From JAEUJZ01 sp964460115 (GTDB taxonomy: Bacteria; Myxococcota_A; Polyangia; Palsa-1104; JAEUJZ01), in assembly GCA_964460115.1 (NCBI GenBank), contig CAYWPR010000024.1:10235-74234 (forward strand): DNA of 64,000 nucleotides. The letters run 5' to 3'. A model generated the notes under the pieces. That model saw only the letters and a program-made list of their open reading frames with translations, was not told where the DNA came from and searched no databases. Of this stretch, positions 60,131 to 64,000 are shown in pieces. Position 1 is the stretch's first letter. Each line of letters opens with the position of its first letter. The translations under genes were made by a program, and so were the position numbers.

Positions 60131-62725
60131 ATGAGCCAGCGCGCCTTTCGTCTTCCGCCACATGTACGACCGCATCTTTATGACGTAGATCTATATACCG
60201 ATCCGTCGCAATCCGACTTTGGCGGTACCGTCCAGATGCAGCTAGAACTGCGGCAGCCGACGCCGTCCATCGTTCTGCATTCTCGGCAGCTTAGTTTGCG
60301 CGATGCGGTGGTGACCACCGGCGGCGTGGCGCATCCTGCTGCCATCGAGCTCCTTCCCGAAAAAGAAGCGGTGGTTTTGACCTTGCCGCTGACTTTGCCG
60401 GCGGGCCAGGCGGCGCTGCGCATCAGTTTTTCTGGCAAGCTTTCGCCGAGTATGCACGGAATTTATTTGGCCACAGACGGAGTGCACAGCATGGTGTGCA
60501 CCCAGTGCGAAGCCACCGATGCCCGCGCGATTTTTCCCTGTTTTGACGAGCCGGAGTTTAAAGCGCAGTTCCGCTGGACGCTGCGCACCCGTCCGGATCT
60601 GATTGCGCTGGCCAATGGTCCCGAGGAAACCGAGCGGCGTTCGGAAGAGCTTGGCGAAAACGGCCAGCGGCAGCGCGTCTTTCGGTTTGCCGCCACGCGG
60701 CCAGCGTCGAGTTATCTGGCTGCGGTGGCCATCGGTGATTTGGAATGCGGTCCGGAAACCCATGTGCGCGACATTCCGCTGCGCGTCTACGCGCCGCGCG
60801 GCAAAAGCGGGCAGACGGCTTATGCACAAGGTCTATCGACGCGGCTTTTGCCCTGGTACGAGCAGTATTTCGATTTTCCCTTTCCGTTTGCGAAATACGA
60901 TCAGGTAGCGGTGCCGGGCTTTGACGCCGGCGCGATGGAAAACATCGGGCTTGTGCTGTTTCGTCAGAACCTTTTGCTGATGGACCCCAAAAGCGCTTCC
61001 TGGCGGCAGGAAAAAAGCATTGCGCGGGTCGTTGCGCACGAAATGGCCCATATGTGGTTTGGCAACATCGTCACCATGTACTGGTGGGACGACTTGTGGC
61101 TAAACGAAGCCTTTGCCGAATGGATGGCCCACAAGGCGGTGCACGCCCTAGAGCCAAGCTACAAGGCCTGGGATGATTTCGCCGAAGACAAAGGGCGCGC
61201 ATTGTTTGACGATGCGCTGCAAAGCACTCACTCCATCTACACCCCGGTCGCGACGCCGGAAGAAGCGCTGGAGATGTTCGACAGCATCACCTATCAAAAG
61301 GGCTGTGCGGTGATGCGCATGCTGGAAAATTTCCTGAGCGAAGAAGATTTTCGCACGGGCTTGCGCGCCTATATGAAAAAGCACCAGTGGGGCAATGCCA
61401 CCGGTGCCGAGCTGTGGCAGGCGCTGGCCGAAGCGTCCTGCCAGCCGGTCGGCGAGCTGATGAAAAGCTGGGTCGAGCAGCCCGGATTTCCGGTGATTGA
61501 CGTCGCACTCGAGCAGGGCGTCGAGGGAGTCTTTTTGAATTTGGCGCAGCAGCGCTTTTTTTCGGATCCCAAGGCTTTGCCAAGCCGTCAGGTGTGGAGC
61601 GTCCCGATGGTGGTGCGCTACAAGGACGACAGCGGCATACGCATTCACCGCTTCATCATGAACGGTGAAAAGCATCGCGAAAACTTGCCGCATCAGGGGC
61701 CAGTCGAGTTCTGCTACGCCAATGTGGATGACATCGGTTTTTATCGCCTGCGGATGGAAAAAGACACGCTGAAAAAGCTCCTTTCGCAGGGACTTTTGCA
61801 TCTGTCGGTCAGCGAGCAAGTCGGTCTTTTAGAGGATCAGTGGGCGATGGTGCGCAGCGCCAAGCTCGGCATTCTGCCGTTTTTGCAAGTCGTGCAGGCC
61901 TTGGCCGCCGTGCCCGAGCATCATTTGTTGCGCGCGGTCGTCGACCGGCTGGATGCCATAGACCTTATCGTCAAAGACTCTGGCGATCGGCCGGCGCGGC
62001 TGAAGCTGCGCGAGTTTATCGGGCGGCTGTTTCAGGATCAGTTGCGAGTGCTGGGGCTCGAACCACGGGCCGGTGAGCCGCAAAACGATGTACAGCGGCG
62101 GGCGCTTTTAATCGCGGCGCTGGGCAGCTTGGCCCGCGATAAAGAAGTTGTGGCGGCGGCCGAGCGCTATGCCGAAATCGAACAGCGCGATCCGCATGCG
62201 GTGGATCCCAACCTGGCTGGGGTATTTGTCGGGTTGGCGGCCAAATTCGGCGATGAAAATCGCTATGACGGCTTTGTGCGAACGTATCTAGAGCGCAAAA
62301 GCGCCGGCCGCACCCCGCAAGAAGTGGCGCGCTATCTGCATACTCTTTCGGGCTTTCGCTGGCCGCAACTCTCCGACAAAACCCTGCGACTTCTTGATGA
62401 GGGCGTGATTCCTCAGGAATCGCTGTCGCCGGTTTTGGGACAGCTTTTGGCTTCTCGACATGCGCAGCAGTCCGCCTGGCGTTTCTTTAAAGATCGCTGG
62501 CACGATCTGCGCAGCCGCGTCGGAGACCTTGGCGTGTCGCGAGTGGTCGAGGCGGTTGGTCGGTTGCCGATACATCACCGCGAGGATGTCGTCCGTTTCT
62601 TCGAAAGCAATCCACCGGCCGGTGCCGAGCGCGCTTTGTCGCGGGCGCTCGAACGCATCGATCAAGGCGAAGAGCTGCGCCAGCGCGTGACTCCCGACCT
62701 GCTGGAATTCCTAAAAACCCAGTAA
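60131..62725 (+). CDS. M1-family aminopeptidase (aminopeptidase N type)
   Basis: 864 residues. The exopeptidase motif GAMEN is at 267-271 and the zinc motif HEMAH at 303-307 with the third ligand Glu326 in LNEAFAEWM. The N-terminal saddle domain (YDVDLYTDPSQSDFGGTVQMQLEL) and the C-terminal ERAP1-like helical domain (QVGLLEDQWAMVRSAKLG, LRLLDEGVIPQESLS) are complete. It cleaves neutral or basic N-terminal residues from peptides. It has no signal peptide, so it is cytoplasmic. It is closer to eukaryote-type APs (ERAP1-like C-terminus) than to E. coli PepN in layout. It is divergent from pepP. Confidence 0.95.
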   Translation: MSQRAFRLPPHVRPHLYDVDLYTDPSQSDFGGTVQMQLELRQPTPSIVLHSRQLSLRDAVVTTGGVAHPAAIELLPEKEAVVLTLPLTLPAGQAALRISFSGKLSPSMHGIYLATDGVHSMVCTQCEATDARAIFPCFDEPEFKAQFRWTLRTRPDLIALANGPEETERRSEELGENGQRQRVFRFAATRPASSYLAAVAIGDLECGPETHVRDIPLRVYAPRGKSGQTAYAQGLSTRLLPWYEQYFDFPFPFAKYDQVAVPGFDAGAMENIGLVLFRQNLLLMDPKSASWRQEKSIARVVAHEMAHMWFGNIVTMYWWDDLWLNEAFAEWMAHKAVHALEPSYKAWDDFAEDKGRALFDDALQSTHSIYTPVATPEEALEMFDSITYQKGCAVMRMLENFLSEEDFRTGLRAYMKKHQWGNATGAELWQALAEASCQPVGELMKSWVEQPGFPVIDVALEQGVEGVFLNLAQQRFFSDPKALPSRQVWSVPMVVRYKDDSGIRIHRFIMNGEKHRENLPHQGPVEFCYANVDDIGFYRLRMEKDTLKKLLSQGLLHLSVSEQVGLLEDQWAMVRSAKLGILPFLQVVQALAAVPEHHLLRAVVDRLDAIDLIVKDSGDRPARLKLREFIGRLFQDQLRVLGLEPRAGEPQNDVQRRALLIAALGSLARDKEVVAAAERYAEIEQRDPHAVDPNLAGVFVGLAAKFGDENRYDGFVRTYLERKSAGRTPQEVARYLHTLSGFRWPQLSDKTLRLLDEGVIPQESLSPVLGQLLASRHAQQSAWRFFKDRWHDLRSRVGDLGVSRVVEAVGRLPIHHREDVVRFFESNPPAGAERALSRALERIDQGEELRQRVTPDLLEFLKTQ

Positions 62726-62761
62726 CTCCGTTTTGGGCGTATAGTGCGAGCAGGTGGCTAC

Positions 62762-64000
62762 ATGCTCGCAAAACGTCTGACCTCCGTTTTTTCACGCGCC
62801 AGCCATTTGCTCAGCTTCTTGGGAATGCTGCTGTGGCCGGCGTTTGCTTTCGCCTATGCCGAAGACGTGCACTATCAGTTGGCCCTGCGCGCGCTTTCGC
62901 AAACCGGACCCTTTGAGCCGGCGGCGCCTTTAAATCTGGTGGCTGCCGGTGCGGTGCGCAGCGCCATCGATACCTATGCTCGCCGCAGCCCAAGCTTGCA
63001 CGATGCTTGGATTCGGCGCTATCCAAGCCCCGGCGACTTTGACGATTGGGCGTTTAAGTACTTCCTTTTGTTCGAGCCCTCGGCGCGGGTCTACGGCATC
63101 GATCGGCTGGATGAACGCATCGCCGCAAGTGCGCGTCTCATCGATATCATTGCCCTGGCGACGCGCCAGCCCGATGAGGATTGGCGCAACCGCGAACGAG
63201 TGGCCTATGGCCCGCAGCGCCTTGTGCGCAAAGACAGCAAAGGCAGTCCATTTCCGGCCGATCCGGCGATTTTGAACATGGGCAAACTCGGCACTTTGTC
63301 GAGCCAGGCGCATGCGCACTATGGATTGGCCCAAGTGGAACTTTCCGAAGATCCCGAGGTTCTTAAAAAGGAGCCGCGCCGTTTTGCCAAAAAACCTGGC
63401 GATGAGCGCTCGCCGGTTTTGACCTTGGCCGCCGAGATGGCGCAAGAGCACCTGGATTTGGCGCTTATCGTCGGACTTAGCGAAGCGCCGAGCGCCCGCG
63501 AGCTGTCCTTTTTGTATGCCGGACAAGGTCTGCACTATCTGCAAGATGTGGGCAATCAGATACACACCGTGCAGGTCGGACTTTATGATTTCTTTCAAGA
63601 TGCGTTTTTTGAACGGCTGAAGCTTGGACTACTGACCGGCGGCGGATATTTGGGAACGATGCGCAGCCTGGGCTCGATTGGCATCGATATACTGACCAAC
63701 CACCATGTGCTTTCCGAGCATTTGACGCAGTTGCGGCTTTTGGCTGCGGTTTCAGGCGGCGGCGATGCTGACGGACAAAAACTGATTTTGGCGCCGACCT
63801 TGGAGGATCCGGAATTTTCAGCGCAACTTGATGTGGCGTTGCGGGCGCTGGGCCCGAATCCGGAACGCGGCGAGTTTGGTGTGGTTCTGACTCGTACTCT
63901 GATCGAAGCATCTTCTCATGAAGGGGATGATGTCTATCGCGCGACGCGGGCCATCGCCGATCCGCGTCTGCGCACCCGGCATGGGAGCTATGATGACGCG
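62762..64000 (+). CDS. exported protein resembling Zn-dependent phospholipase C / S1-P1 nuclease, partial
   Basis: Open from an ATG at 62762 (AGGTGG about 5 nt upstream) through the window end: 413 codons, C-terminus missing. Signal peptide LLSFLGMLLWPAFAFAYA. His/Asp-rich motifs fit the zinc-cluster fold of phospholipase C and S1/P1 nucleases: DVHYQLALRAL near the mature N-terminus, AHAHYGLAQ, and FLYAGQGLHYLQDVGNQIHTVQ (family form HY.GD...P.H). ILTNHHVLSEHL and SSHEGDDVYRATR may supply further ligands. I infer a secreted or periplasmic metalloenzyme; the assignment is tentative. Confidence 0.6.
   Translation, partial: MLAKRLTSVFSRASHLLSFLGMLLWPAFAFAYAEDVHYQLALRALSQTGPFEPAAPLNLVAAGAVRSAIDTYARRSPSLHDAWIRRYPSPGDFDDWAFKYFLLFEPSARVYGIDRLDERIAASARLIDIIALATRQPDEDWRNRERVAYGPQRLVRKDSKGSPFPADPAILNMGKLGTLSSQAHAHYGLAQVELSEDPEVLKKEPRRFAKKPGDERSPVLTLAAEMAQEHLDLALIVGLSEAPSARELSFLYAGQGLHYLQDVGNQIHTVQVGLYDFFQDAFFERLKLGLLTGGGYLGTMRSLGSIGIDILTNHHVLSEHLTQLRLLAAVSGGGDADGQKLILAPTLEDPEFSAQLDVALRALGPNPERGEFGVVLTRTLIEASSHEGDDVYRATRAIADPRLRTRHGSYDDA

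Noticed and set aside
1..64000. CRISPR arrays, tRNA, rRNA, integrase or transposase genes
   Set aside because: I found no regularly spaced repeats, no cloverleaf-like or rRNA segments, and no recombinase or transposase motifs, though a by-eye search could miss a single tRNA.

Overview
The window is 64 kb of GC-rich bacterial DNA with about 49 protein-coding genes on both strands. I see no rRNA, tRNA, CRISPR array, insertion sequence or prophage block. The gene content points to a myxobacterium-like member of the Myxococcota: two Ser/Thr protein kinases with long Pro/Ala-rich linkers, many lipoproteins, OmpA proteins with thrombospondin type 3 repeats, a WD40 propeller protein, an FHA/sigma-54 activator pair, an ArsA-like ATPase and a MYXO-CTERM-like tail. 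The lineage is an inference from gene families, not a computed placement.

Layout. 1-18.8 kb is mainly cell envelope: a left-edge C39-like peptidase coupled to a DUF4397 lipoprotein, a three-gene HEAT/PQQ-propeller operon, an OmpA/TSP3 protein with a DUF11 lipoprotein, a membrane-tethered WD40 protein and a second OmpA protein. A Crp/Fnr regulator follows, then a chain of overlapping genes (MATE exporter, DHH phosphoesterase, RecD2-like helicase, Cys-rich lipoprotein). 18.8-27.8 kb holds a zinc-ribbon Ser/Thr kinase with TPRs, two secreted proteins, a FabG-like reductase, an MFS transporter, an ArsA-like ATPase and a histidine kinase with a degenerate receiver. 28.0-29.9 kb is a compact MNIO (DUF692) RiPP-type locus: a small secreted Lys-rich peptide with two C-terminal Cys, the MNIO enzyme and its DUF2063-type partner. 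29.9-37.3 kb holds a second Ser/Thr kinase, an HSDL2-like SDR, a prenyl synthase, an MscS-type channel and an FHA/AAA+ sigma-54 activator split by one in-frame TAG. 37.3-46 kb is mixed and carries three related palindromic repeats around a UvrD/Rep helicase. 46.3-50.4 kb is a candidate inorganic-carbon operon: a SulP permease whose C-terminus is a CcmM-like gamma-carbonic anhydrase, then two SPFH membrane proteins. 50.4-64 kb holds a GH25 lysozyme, UDP-glucose dehydrogenase, a rhodanese-MoeB fusion, Lhr helicase, aminopeptidases P and N, and a right-edge partial protein resembling Zn-dependent phospholipase C/nuclease.

Signals beyond genes. (1) Several genes without a Shine-Dalgarno have a -10-like element, often TGnTAGnnT, ending 6-8 nt before the ATG, which suggests leaderless transcripts. 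(2) The MNIO locus has a structured leader and an internal terminator between peptide and enzyme. (3) Perfect palindromes sit on the ribosome-binding site of the Crp/Fnr gene and between the two aminopeptidase genes. (4) Hairpin repeats A, B and C share loop modules while their outer stems vary, and the core is inverted in one copy.

Limits: everything was read by eye. Start sites were chosen from SD sequences, overlaps and signal peptides; family names come from motif recognition, without database searches.
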